20,499 nt of DNA, taken from positions 19,610-40,108 of IMG/VR virus record IMGVR_UViG_3300030117_002779. The stretch is one strand, 5' to 3'. This DNA comes from a virus. Positions 13,993 through 20,499 of the stretch are shown piece after piece (position 1 is the first letter of the stretch; every line of letters starts with the position of its first letter). The translations under genes and the position numbers were made by a program. Under the pieces are notes generated by a model. That model saw only the letters and a list, made by a program, of their open reading frames with translations. It had not been told where the DNA came from and did not search any database.

Positions 13993-14160
13993 AAGTTTGA
14001 CTCTCTTGAGGAAGAGCCCTCCGGTCCGGGTAGTGCACGACATGCTAGCCTCTGAGTAGCCAGCTAGTGGAGCAGGGAGATAGAGAGTCATTTTGACATG
14101 CCAAGGAGTGGCATTAGTATAGCCCAAGATTCGGAGTCCCGGCTTGGGCTATGCGTTTTT
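13993..14160 (+). ncRNA. Candidate structured RNA with repeated GGA hairpins
   Basis: No gene fits here, yet the stretch is rich in complementary arms. A 9-pair closing stem TGACTCTCT/AGAGAGTCA joins 13998-14006 with 14082-14090. Inside it are GAGG/CCTC (14008-14011 with 14018-14021) and CTAGC/GCTAG (14045-14049 with 14063-14067). Then follow ATGCCA-AGGAG-TGGCAT (14098-14114) and a terminator (14117-14160). GGA occurs five times in about 125 bases, at 14010, 14069, 14076, 14105 and 14133, three of them in hairpin loops. This is the layout of CsrB/RsmZ-type RNAs that sequester CsrA, and a csrA homologue lies 3 kb downstream. It may instead be only a structured 3' end of the operon transcript. 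No promoter of its own is clear. Confidence 0.45.
14117..14160 (+). terminator. Intrinsic terminator of the 8567-13992 operon
   Basis: ATAGCCCAAG (14119-14128) pairs perfectly with CTTGGGCTAT (14143-14152), and the stem can extend two more pairs outward. TTTTT follows (14156-14160). The 14-base loop contains CGGAGTCCCG, which can form an inner stem presenting GGA. The run of T is on the plus strand, so it ends rightward transcription. For the converging gene at 14164 it offers no U tract. Confidence 0.88.
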
Positions 14161-14163
14161 AAC

Positions 14164-14571
14164 TTAGGATACGTATACCCAAAGTTCAATTGTTCCAGTA
14201 CCGCCACCACCAGGTGCGACTTGTACTAGAATATCAATGGTGTCATCAGCTGAATACTCATAAGGTGCAAAACCTGCGTCTGTTTTATCAACACCGCCGG
14301 TTTGTCCAATTGTAGAACCATCAACGATTCTATCTGGGTCAGCACCGTCGCCGATGTCAAGAACAAGAGCTGTACCTGAATCAAGGTCATCAACTTTTAG
14401 TACTATGTCATGTACAGTTTCACCTGCAAAGACATCAACCATTTGGATAACATCATTTAATGCTAAAGCTGTAGTAGCTTCGAATTTTGCATATCTAACA
14501 CCCATTTGCCCAGAAGGAAATGGTTTGAAAGATGAATTACCGTCTACTACGTCTGAAGTATATGTTGCCAT
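14164..14571 (-). CDS. Probable structural protein (head decoration-like)
   Basis: This 135-residue protein is the only leftward gene in the rightward arm. It is acidic, rich in Gly/Ala/Thr/Val and short beta strands, has no cysteine or transmembrane segment, and starts MATYTSDVVDGNSSFKPFPS with QMGVRYAKFEATTALALNDV next. The C-terminal VAPGGGGTGTIELWVYVS looks like a terminal beta strand after a flexible Gly loop. Such composition fits a capsid decoration or other virion surface protein, and I recall similar sequences among marine phage structural genes, but no domain is certain. AGGAG sits eight bases before the ATG, and a good promoter lies further upstream. Confidence 0.7.
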   Translation of the reverse strand: MATYTSDVVDGNSSFKPFPSGQMGVRYAKFEATTALALNDVIQMVDVFAGETVHDIVLKVDDLDSGTALVLDIGDGADPDRIVDGSTIGQTGGVDKTDAGFAPYEYSADDTIDILVQVAPGGGGTGTIELWVYVS

Positions 14572-14584
14572 AATATTCTCCTAT

Positions 14585-14613
14585 TTGTATATCACACCAC
14601 CATGGTGTAATAT
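14585..14613 (+). promoter_or_regulatory. Possible rightward promoter with palindromic spacer
   Basis: TTGTAT (14585-14590) and TAATAT (14608-14613) are 17 bases apart. Each matches sigma70 elements at four of six positions. The spacer ends with the perfect palindrome CACCATGGTG (14598-14607), which could be an operator. The match is modest, but a promoter for the 14667 replication operon is needed because a terminator precedes it. Confidence 0.35.
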
Positions 14614-14618
14614 TTATA

Positions 14619-14647
14619 GTCATAAAGACAAAAAGGAGTTTTGTCAA
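14619..14647 (-). promoter_or_regulatory. Sigma70-type promoter for the lone leftward gene
   Basis: On the minus strand TTGACA (plus 14642-14647) is followed after 17 bases by TATGAC (plus 14619-14624). The -35 is perfect and the -10 matches four of six. It lies about 50 bases before the 14571 start and explains how a single leftward gene is expressed inside a rightward arm. Confidence 0.6.
14627..14645 (+). promoter_or_regulatory. Perfect hairpin with AGGAG loop
   Basis: GACAAAA-AGGAG-TTTTGTC has 7-base arms and the same five-base loop as the hairpin at 14098-14114. On the plus strand it lies 22 bases before the ATG at 14667 and just before that gene's own AAGGAG (14655-14660). On the minus strand its sequence overlaps the -35 of the leftward promoter. 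A loop-borne GGA is the preferred CsrA target form. Confidence 0.5.
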
Positions 14648-14666
14648 ACAAATTAAGGAGTAATTT

Positions 14667-14879
14667 ATGCCACCCACTCACGTGTATGTGAAACGTAATC
14701 CGATTCACCCATACACATACAATGATCCAGATGACTTACTTCACATACAATGGCGATATGTCAAGATATCTACTGCTTACAATATGTACACCAGTAAGCA
14801 GATAGGTTGGGAACGTGCTACCACAAAAGAGTACGAAGAATGGTGTGCAAAAGTACAAAAGTTCAAGGAGGAACTATGA
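14667..14879 (+). CDS. Hypothetical protein, 70 residues
   Basis: AAGGAG at 14655-14660 precedes the ATG by six bases. The protein begins MPPTHVYVKRNPIHPYTYND and continues DPDDLLHIQWRYVKISTAYN, then a charged helix ending EEWCAKVQKFKEEL. It is the first gene of the replication operon. No family is recognised. The stop overlaps the next ATG (ATGA). Confidence 0.72.
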   Translation: MPPTHVYVKRNPIHPYTYNDPDDLLHIQWRYVKISTAYNMYTSKQIGWERATTKEYEEWCAKVQKFKEEL

Positions 14880-15052
14880 CTTGGAAAATAATAGACGCAA
14901 CTAAAGATTCAATAGAAATTATTGATGAACTCATGACAGAGGTTGTAATAGAACATCCTGACGTGGGCAAAGCTTGGAGCAGAGTCAAAGAGCTTGCACG
15001 CAAAGGAGAAATCGCAGAAAAACACTTGAAAGAGTGGGGGAGGTTAAAATGA
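14876..15052 (+). CDS. Hypothetical protein, 58 residues
   Basis: MTWKIIDATKDSIEIIDELM then TEVVIEHPDVGKAWSRVKEL and ARKGEIAEKHLKEWGRLK is helical, mixed in charge and soluble. AAGGAGG lies five bases before the ATG (14865-14870). Both ends overlap neighbours by four bases (ATGA), a classic coupling arrangement. The function is unknown. Confidence 0.7.
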   Translation: MTWKIIDATKDSIEIIDELMTEVVIEHPDVGKAWSRVKELARKGEIAEKHLKEWGRLK

Positions 15053-15210
15053 GCTGTGAACACAACGAACGATTATTAGAACTTTACTTTGACCAAGGTA
15101 AAGAAAACGGACTTTCTAATCTAGACGCAGAGGCATATGCCAAAATGATGTTAGAACACGAAGGTCAACCACCAGCTAATATAATGCAACAATTCATGGA
15201 GGGTTTGTAA
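15049..15210 (+). CDS. Hypothetical protein, 53 residues
   Basis: MSCEHNERLLELYFDQGKEN begins a small acidic helical protein that ends PPANIMQQFMEGL. The GGGGGAGG run upstream (15035-15042) gives a strong ribosome site. The ATG overlaps the previous stop and the TAA overlaps the polymerase ATG (TAATG), so it probably couples polymerase translation. The family is not recognised. Confidence 0.7.
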   Translation: MSCEHNERLLELYFDQGKENGLSNLDAEAYAKMMLEHEGQPPANIMQQFMEGL

Positions 15211-17006
15211 TGCAAAAAATATATTTAGATTTTGAGACATACTTTGACACTAACTATACTCTTACTAAAATGTCTACCGCTCAGTATATCAATGACGAGC
15301 AGTTTAAGGTTTGGGGCGTAGGGATAAAAGTAGATGATAATGAGACCGAGTGGTATTCAGAAGATGAAACCCCGGCCATATTGGAACAAATCGATTGGGC
15401 CAACACCGCCCTCGTTTGCCACAATACATTATTTGATGCTTATATTCTTACACAGCATTTCGGATATAAGCCGTCGTACTATTACGACACAGCGGCAATG
15501 AGCCGTGGCTTGTATCCGAACATGTCTGCCAGACTCAAAGATTGTTGCGTGCGTGAATTTCCATCCGACGATAGCATGCGTAAGGGAGAAGAATTGGTAT
15601 CAGCAAAAGGTATACGCGACTTAGACCCAGCAACAGATAACACGATCGGACAATATTGTGTACAGGACGTGGATCTAACGTACGCACTTTTCCAAAGTTA
15701 CATTAAAAACTTTCCGTGCAGTGAGCTAGATCTAATCGATCTCACGACACGTATGTTCGTAGAACCAAAGTTGTTAATGGACCGTGGACTTTTGGAAGAT
15801 TACAAAGAAGAAATGGCAAAACGTGCAACGGAGGCAATCGCTGCTTCGGGAGTAACACGAGAAGTTCTTGCGTCTCAACAAAAGTTCGCTAAGCACTTAG
15901 AGTCATTAGATATTGTAGTGCCAACTAAAAAATCCCCACGCACAGGTGAACAGATACCCGCTTTTGGCAAAAACGATCCGGCTTACATTCAAATGTGCAA
16001 CTTGTACCCAGAACACCGTGCGTTGTGGGACGCCAGGGAAGTAGTAAAGTCACGCATTGACGAAACCAGAGCCCAACGTTTCATTGATGCATGCAACCCT
16101 GACGGTACGTTTAGCATACCGCTGCGTTACTATGCGGCACACACCGGGCGTTTCGGTGGCATGGATAAAATCAACTTACAAAACCTGCCACGTGGATCTA
16201 AACTACGACACGCAATCATGGCTCCAGAAGGTCAAGCACTCTACATTGCTGACCTGTCTAACATCGAGGCACGAATGCTAGCATGGATGTCTAATCAAGA
16301 AGATTTACTTCGTGCATTTGCAGAAGGCCGTGACGTGTATTCGGAGTTTGCATCTGAGATATATGGTCGTACGATTACTAAAGAGGACAAGTTAGAAAGG
16401 TATGTCGGTAAAACCGCAGTTCTTGGATTGGGGTACGGCATGGGACACCAAAGATACAAAGACACCTTAAAATCAGGTTCTCCTTCAGTAGACATCGGTG
16501 ATCAGACAGCACAGTCTATTGTTAATCAATACAGAACTATGTATCCAAACATCCCTGATTTATGGAGTAGCATGAAAGGATTACTATGGGAAATGCTTTC
16601 ACCTAAGTCTTATGGCACTCATTATGGACCATTAATAATTCGTGCAAATGGGCTGGAGCTACCTAACGGTATGCAACTCAAATACCCTAGCTTAAGACAT
16701 GAGGCCGGTGAGTTTATCTACACAACAGGTAAAGAATACATACGTACGCACGGACCTAGACTTACAGAAAATGTAGTTCAGGCACTTGCACGTATTGTTA
16801 TTACTGACCAAATGTTAGACATCCAAAGTTTACCTGAAGTTGACATAGTCATGCAGGTACACGACGAAATTATAGCTATCGGTTCTAATATTGGTTCAGA
16901 TGTTATACTAAATAAAATACTAACTATAATGAGAACACCACCAGCTTGGTGCAAAGATTTACCGTTAGACGCAGAGGCAAGTGTAAGTTCTATTTATGAC
17001 AAATAA
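15210..17006 (+). CDS. DNA polymerase, family A, with 3'-5' exonuclease
   Basis: This 598-residue replicative polymerase has an N-terminal DnaQ-type proofreading domain: DFE (D7, E9), HNTLFD (D76) and YCVQD (Y149, D153). The polymerase domain has motif A YIADLSNIEARM (D348, E353), motif B from R397 through K401 to YG (409-410), and motif C MQVHDE (H551, D552). There is no 5'-3' exonuclease, as in T7-like polymerases. In motif B the residue equivalent to E. coli Phe762 is Leu405. The absence of a CxxC DnaJ-like insert distinguishes it from some other marine phage polymerases. The gene ends inside the csrA start (11-base overlap). Confidence 0.96.
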   Translation: MQKIYLDFETYFDTNYTLTKMSTAQYINDEQFKVWGVGIKVDDNETEWYSEDETPAILEQIDWANTALVCHNTLFDAYILTQHFGYKPSYYYDTAAMSRGLYPNMSARLKDCCVREFPSDDSMRKGEELVSAKGIRDLDPATDNTIGQYCVQDVDLTYALFQSYIKNFPCSELDLIDLTTRMFVEPKLLMDRGLLEDYKEEMAKRATEAIAASGVTREVLASQQKFAKHLESLDIVVPTKKSPRTGEQIPAFGKNDPAYIQMCNLYPEHRALWDAREVVKSRIDETRAQRFIDACNPDGTFSIPLRYYAAHTGRFGGMDKINLQNLPRGSKLRHAIMAPEGQALYIADLSNIEARMLAWMSNQEDLLRAFAEGRDVYSEFASEIYGRTITKEDKLERYVGKTAVLGLGYGMGHQRYKDTLKSGSPSVDIGDQTAQSIVNQYRTMYPNIPDLWSSMKGLLWEMLSPKSYGTHYGPLIIRANGLELPNGMQLKYPSLRHEAGEFIYTTGKEYIRTHGPRLTENVVQALARIVITDQMLDIQSLPEVDIVMQVHDEIIAIGSNIGSDVILNKILTIMRTPPAWCKDLPLDAEASVSSIYDK

Positions 17007-17241
17007 AAACTTAATATTAACTAGAAAAAAAGGTGAAAAAATTATCGTGCATGATTCAGCATCTGAGCTGCAGTTATGCACGATAACAGTCACCCAAATT
17101 ACTAACAAACAATGCAAGTTAGGTTTTGAGGCTGACCCAACTATACGCATTGATAGAGAAGAAGTATACTTAAATAAGGAGGATAAAAATGCAGACCACA
17201 TTTCTCAAAGCCAAAAAACCACTGGCAAAGGAAATAACTAA
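16996..17241 (+). CDS. csrA: CsrA-family RNA-binding translational regulator
   Basis: This 81-residue protein starts with NLILTRKKGEKIIV (5-18), the N-terminal strand of CsrA, and continues to TIRIDREEVYLNK (49-61), the C-terminal strand and helix start. Compared with E. coli CsrA, the RNA-contact arginines R6 and R44 correspond to R10 and R54, and the LTR and REE(I/V)Y signatures are kept. One to three residues are inserted in the loops, and a polar tail (62-81) is added. The family binds GGA in loops or leaders of mRNA as a dimer and changes translation or stability. The start overlaps the polymerase stop and the end overlaps the primase by 53 bases, so it is made with the replication proteins. 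Confidence 0.92.
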   Translation: MTNKNLILTRKKGEKIIVHDSASELQLCTITVTQITNKQCKLGFEADPTIRIDREEVYLNKEDKNADHISQSQKTTGKGNN

Positions 17242-19675
17242 AGACGGCTCAAAGCCCTATCCTTTAGTTAAAAACTTTACATCAGAAACACACGATATAT
17301 CTTTAGACAAAAAAGGTTTTACTAAATTATTTCGTGTAATTACAACAGCCGCCCAGCAAGGGGCGTGTATGCACAAGGGCCCACTTAAACGTGCCCTTAA
17401 AGATGAGCCCCGGGCTTTTATGTCCGATCGGTCTACACCAACAGAGTTGTTAGTCCTAGATATAGACGGGCTTCGTGCAACTCCAGGGGATGACATTCAA
17501 GCTATGGCGGATAAAATCGTGTTACAACTACCTGATATATTTCATGATGTTTCGTACATAGCACAAGCTAGTGCATCTTTAGGTGTCAAAGAAAATCAAA
17601 TATCACTACATTTGTTTTTTCTCATGGATATGCCAGTGCACCCAAAAACTCTAAAAGATTATCTTCGTATGTTAAATTATGAATGTGATTTTTTAGCTGA
17701 ACAAATTACTTTATCTGCTAACGGTCAAAGTCTTTCGTACATACTTGACCCGTCGGTTGCAGATAACAGTAAGTTAATTTATATTGCACCACCAAAATTT
17801 ACTGGCGTGCAAGATCCCTATCCTAACGGAAGGTTTGTCAAAGTTGACCGTGGTTCGCCACTTCTGGAAATCTCCTCATCTTTAATTGGTGTTAACCCTG
17901 AAAAGGTGCACACACTTGGTTTGCAGATTAAAGATAATCTTAGGAAAAAGAACAGTCTCCCTAAGAAAGCCGGAAAGGTAACCACGGTTAACGTTGCTGG
18001 TGAGTCGCACGAAGTGCTACAAAATCCGGACAAGATGACCATCCAAATCTCTCGTGTGTCCGAACCTTATGTAAATTGTAATGTAAATGACGGCGACAGT
18101 GGTGCGTATTTTTTCGTGCTAACAAACCCACATTACATGTACAACTTTAAGGGCGAACCTATATGGGAGATAGAAAAAGCAGACCCAGACTTTTATAGAA
18201 GTATCTTCGAAATCTTTGCGGATAAGATAGATGAAAAGTCAAAACTAAAACCAATAGCGTTACGTGACTTCTACACTGACACTTACTATAACGGAGTATA
18301 TGATGAAACTAAAAAACAATTCACTGACGAGTACCCTCTCACACCTACTACAAAAAACTCTATCAACGATTTCCTACGCTCTCATAGTAGGCCTAATCTT
18401 GATTATATTCCTGATGCCAGGGTCACTTTTGATCCTAGCAGCAATGTCGGCATACAGCTCGACGAAGCTCCGTACTACGTAAATCTATATCGTCGTACAT
18501 CTTACATGCTGCGTGCAGAGGAGAATGTAAAAGAACTCTCCTACGGTGAAGCTATCGAAATACAAAAAGTTGCACCAAACTTTTACAAACTCTTGATGCA
18601 CGCTCTCGGTAATGGCAAACCAGAGTTTGAACACTTTATAAACTGGCTAGCTTATATTTACCAAAATAAACGTAAAACAATGACAGCTTGGATATTCACA
18701 GGTGTACCTGGCACTGGTAAAGGTTTATTCGTGCATAGAGTCCTTAAGCGTCTTTTTGGCGAAGCACAAGCACCAATGCGTTCTTTAGAAAATATTGAAG
18801 AACAATTTAATCTTTATATGAGAACTGCGTTATTTCTTGTGGTTGATGAGTTTCGTATGGCAGATTCAGGTTCTGTAGGTAAAATGGCTGATAAGTTAAA
18901 ACACCAAATAACAGAACCAAATCTAACTATTAGAGCTATGCGTACCAACCAGATAGAGCTGCCTTCTTACACGAACTTTATATTTCTTACTAACAGAGCA
19001 GACGCTGTCAAGATAGAAGATTCAGACAGGCGTTACAATGTTGCTCCACGTCAAGAAGAAAAACTAGAAGTCGTGCATCCAGAGCTCTTAGAAAATTTGT
19101 CCGTATTAGAAAAAGAACTTTACATCGTGGCCGGTGTGCTCCAGAAGTTCCAGGTAAATGCACGTATGGCCCATACTGCATTAGAAAACGATGCTAAGAA
19201 AGAAATGAAAGAAGTATCTATGTCGGTCATCGAAGAAGCGGCACATGCGATACGCACACGAAACCTAGAATATTTTACAGATGTTTTAGATATTCCGCTT
19301 ACAAATACTTTTGATGCTGGCGGGATTAGCACGGCACAAAGATATGTAAAAGATTGGCTTTCTACTTTAGGTAATGAAGTTGTTATACCACTAGCACATT
19401 TTAAAGTTGTGTATGACGCACTTACAGACAGTCGTAACACACTGTCGCAAAGAGAGTTTTCTAAACGAATGTCTAGACTAAATATAAAAACTGCACGTAA
19501 ACGTGTTAGCAAAGATCGTGCAGCTGGAATCCCCCGGGGGGTTGTCTTGACATGGAAATTAGACAATAATGTTCGTGAACAATTAATTAAGGAACATTTC
19601 GACGAACGGGATTTAGAACTACTTAATGGAGAAGCTAACACAACCCAATCGTCCAGACCTAATCTCAACGCTTGA
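17189..19675 (+). CDS. Primase-helicase (AEP-like primase plus SF3-type helicase)
   Basis: This 828-residue protein has AGGAGG before its ATG (17177-17182). The N-terminal part has LLVLDIDG (D91, D93) and QISLHLFFLMD (S139, H141), which fit the hhhDhD and s-x-H motifs of archaeo-eukaryotic primases (inference). The C-terminal part is a hexameric-type helicase with Walker A GVPGTGKG (505-512), Walker B LVVDEF (about 550-556), a FLTNRADAV segment equal to superfamily 3 motif C, and DRRYNV with an arginine-finger candidate; this matches the DUF5906/NrS-1-like phage helicase group. It should unwind and prime at the fork for the family A polymerase. The last 50 bases overlap the nuclease gene. Confidence 0.9.
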   Translation: MQTTFLKAKKPLAKEITKDGSKPYPLVKNFTSETHDISLDKKGFTKLFRVITTAAQQGACMHKGPLKRALKDEPRAFMSDRSTPTELLVLDIDGLRATPGDDIQAMADKIVLQLPDIFHDVSYIAQASASLGVKENQISLHLFFLMDMPVHPKTLKDYLRMLNYECDFLAEQITLSANGQSLSYILDPSVADNSKLIYIAPPKFTGVQDPYPNGRFVKVDRGSPLLEISSSLIGVNPEKVHTLGLQIKDNLRKKNSLPKKAGKVTTVNVAGESHEVLQNPDKMTIQISRVSEPYVNCNVNDGDSGAYFFVLTNPHYMYNFKGEPIWEIEKADPDFYRSIFEIFADKIDEKSKLKPIALRDFYTDTYYNGVYDETKKQFTDEYPLTPTTKNSINDFLRSHSRPNLDYIPDARVTFDPSSNVGIQLDEAPYYVNLYRRTSYMLRAEENVKELSYGEAIEIQKVAPNFYKLLMHALGNGKPEFEHFINWLAYIYQNKRKTMTAWIFTGVPGTGKGLFVHRVLKRLFGEAQAPMRSLENIEEQFNLYMRTALFLVVDEFRMADSGSVGKMADKLKHQITEPNLTIRAMRTNQIELPSYTNFIFLTNRADAVKIEDSDRRYNVAPRQEEKLEVVHPELLENLSVLEKELYIVAGVLQKFQVNARMAHTALENDAKKEMKEVSMSVIEEAAHAIRTRNLEYFTDVLDIPLTNTFDAGGISTAQRYVKDWLSTLGNEVVIPLAHFKVVYDALTDSRNTLSQREFSKRMSRLNIKTARKRVSKDRAAGIPRGVVLTWKLDNNVREQLIKEHFDERDLELLNGEANTTQSSRPNLNA

Positions 19676-20381
19676 GGTCACGGAGGACTTAGAACTGGGA
19701 GACATTCCAGCTTGGAGCTATTCGGCTTTGAAAACATTTGAGTCGTGCGCTTACAGATCTTACATTGCAAAAGTGAAACGAATACAAGAAGACTTCGGGC
19801 CCGCTGCGGCCCGTGGCACAGCAATACATGAAGAGGCAGAAAAGTACGTCAACGGACAACTTGGCGAACTACCTGATTCTTTACGTAAGTTTGATACTAA
19901 ATTCAAACAATTGCGTGAGTTATTTGTTGATGCAAAAGTAGAACTTGAAGGCGACTGGGGTTTTACACGGTCGTGGGAAACGTGCGATTGGATGGCCCCT
20001 GATGTCTGGGCACGTATAAAACTAGACGCGTTTGTACACCAGGATGACACTTCAGCACGAGTTATTGACTACAAAACAGGCAAACAAATAGGTAATGAAA
20101 TTGCACACAGCCAACAAGCACTTATATATGCTATTGGTAGTTTTTTTAGATATCCATTATTACAGTTTGTCAAAACAGAAATATGGTATTTAGATCATGG
20201 TACAACTTCAGAACAAACATACACACGTGATGAAGCTATGATTTTTATGCCAAAACTACATGAGAGAGCTATTGCTATGACTACTGCTACAGAGTTCCCA
20301 CCGAACCCAAGTCAGTACAATTGTAAATGGTGTACTTATGGCAAAGGTTTAGATCCCCATTGTCAATGGGCTATAACCTGA
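19626..20381 (+). CDS. Cas4/RecB-like PD-(D/E)XK nuclease with probable Fe-S cluster
   Basis: In this 251-residue protein the nuclease core shows GTAIHEEAE (H68, E72), RIKLDAF (D134), VIDYKTGK (D148, K150) and QQALIY (Q164, Y168), the order of RecB-family exonucleases. Cysteines at 41 (FESCAYRSY) and at 233, 236 and 246 (CKWCTYGKGLDPHC) form the set that holds a 4Fe-4S cluster in Cas4 and AddB. It probably processes DNA ends during replication or recombination. No CRISPR genes are nearby, so an adaptation role is unlikely. The ATG lies inside the primase end without a strong ribosome site, suggesting coupling. Confidence 0.9.
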   Translation: MEKLTQPNRPDLISTLEVTEDLELGDIPAWSYSALKTFESCAYRSYIAKVKRIQEDFGPAAARGTAIHEEAEKYVNGQLGELPDSLRKFDTKFKQLRELFVDAKVELEGDWGFTRSWETCDWMAPDVWARIKLDAFVHQDDTSARVIDYKTGKQIGNEIAHSQQALIYAIGSFFRYPLLQFVKTEIWYLDHGTTSEQTYTRDEAMIFMPKLHERAIAMTTATEFPPNPSQYNCKWCTYGKGLDPHCQWAIT

Positions 20382-20387
20382 TATAAT
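20360..20387 (+). promoter_or_regulatory. Sigma70-type promoter for the last gene
   Basis: TTGTCA (20360-20365) and a perfect TATAAT (20382-20387) are 16 bases apart. The -35 sits in the symmetric element CCCATT-GTC-AATGGG (20356-20370) at the end of the nuclease gene, which may serve as an operator. The expected transcript start is near 20394. Confidence 0.7.
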
Positions 20388-20394
20388 AAACTTA

Positions 20395-20428
20395 TAAAGT
20401 ATTCACCCAACTAACACCGAATACTTTA
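20395..20428 (+). promoter_or_regulatory. 5' stem-loop of the helicase transcript
   Basis: TAAAGTATTC (20395-20404) and GAATACTTTA (20419-20428) are perfect 10-base arms around a 14-base loop of A and C with a few T. The stem begins at the predicted transcript start and ends six bases before GGAG (20434-20437). It may protect the mRNA 5' end or control initiation. No T run follows, so it is not a terminator. Confidence 0.55.
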
Positions 20429-20445
20429 ACAACGGAGAACGAAAG

Positions 20446-20499
20446 ATGAATGATATACCTGAGCCTTATGCTCATCAAACTGAAACTACAAACTTCATT
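20446..20499 (+). CDS. Start of a probable DNA helicase (partial, 18 codons)
   Basis: The visible residues are MNDIPEPYAHQTETTNFI, and the frame is open to the window end. The PYxHQ segment resembles the Q-motif region that opens SNF2/DEAD-like phage helicases, where a Gln precedes the Walker A. GGAG lies about eight bases upstream. The gene order after primase-helicase and Cas4-like nuclease fits a helicase of the replication/recombination set. With 18 residues the call is tentative. Confidence 0.5.
   Translation, partial: MNDIPEPYAHQTETTNFI

Noticed and set aside
14007-14040. Resemblance of GAGGAAGAGCCCTCCGGTCCGG to the conserved 5' region of RNase P RNA
   Set aside because: The similarity is short, the conserved continuation is missing, and the whole region is far too small for RNase P RNA.
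19120-19668. Minus-strand ORF of 182 residues inside the primase-helicase
   Set aside because: It is the shadow of a well-supported gene, with no ribosome site or recognisable motif.
19626-20381. Cas4-like nuclease as a sign of a CRISPR system
   Set aside because: There are no cas1, cas2 or spacer-repeat arrays in the window; this nuclease is a standard part of many phage replication modules.

Overview
The window is part of the genome of a lytic-looking or possibly temperate tailed DNA phage of marine type. The signs are a P22-family portal, a two-domain terminase, a scaffold followed by the start of a coat protein, a complete phage replication module, very tight gene packing with overlapping starts, and a moderately AT-rich base composition. 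I see no integrase, rRNA, tRNA, CRISPR array or insertion sequence. The host cannot be told from this stretch.

Layout. Positions 1-6753 are a leftward (minus-strand) packaging and head module, in transcription order: small terminase, six tiny lysine/arginine-rich genes that mostly overlap one another, large terminase, portal, scaffold, a structured 214-base gap, and the first 24 codons of a coat-like protein. A 250-base divergent control region (6754-7003) separates it from a rightward arm. The rightward arm opens with small early-type genes (7004-7999) and two strong intrinsic terminators. A 567-base gene-free stretch (8000-8566) follows, holding a dense TGGAACC repeat array that is a candidate replication origin or partition site. 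Positions 8567-13992 hold small membrane and hypothetical proteins and a cassette of a MoxR-type AAA+ ATPase, an unknown protein and a vWA/HExxH protein. Positions 13993-14163 form a hairpin-rich candidate RNA ending in a terminator. A single leftward gene for a probable head/structural protein (14164-14571) interrupts the arm. From 14667 the replication operon runs to the window end: three small genes, family A DNA polymerase, a CsrA homologue, a primase-helicase, a Cas4/RecB-like nuclease, then a sigma70-type promoter with a 5' stem-loop and the start of a probable helicase.

How the parts fit. The polymerase (with 3'-5' exonuclease), primase-helicase, Cas4-like nuclease and the last gene form a self-contained replication/recombination set. 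The most unusual element is a phage CsrA with its RNA-contact residues intact, lying in this operon. The same genome carries several non-coding hairpins that present GGA in the loop (7370-7424, 14098-14114, 14119-14152, 14627-14645), which is the known recognition feature of CsrA. I propose, as inference only, a phage CsrA/RNA circuit acting on phage or host transcripts. Other notable features are the nest of basic microproteins between the terminase genes (one with a perfect EF-hand loop), a parS-like palindrome inside the repeat array, and a leucine at the position equivalent to E. coli Pol I Phe762.
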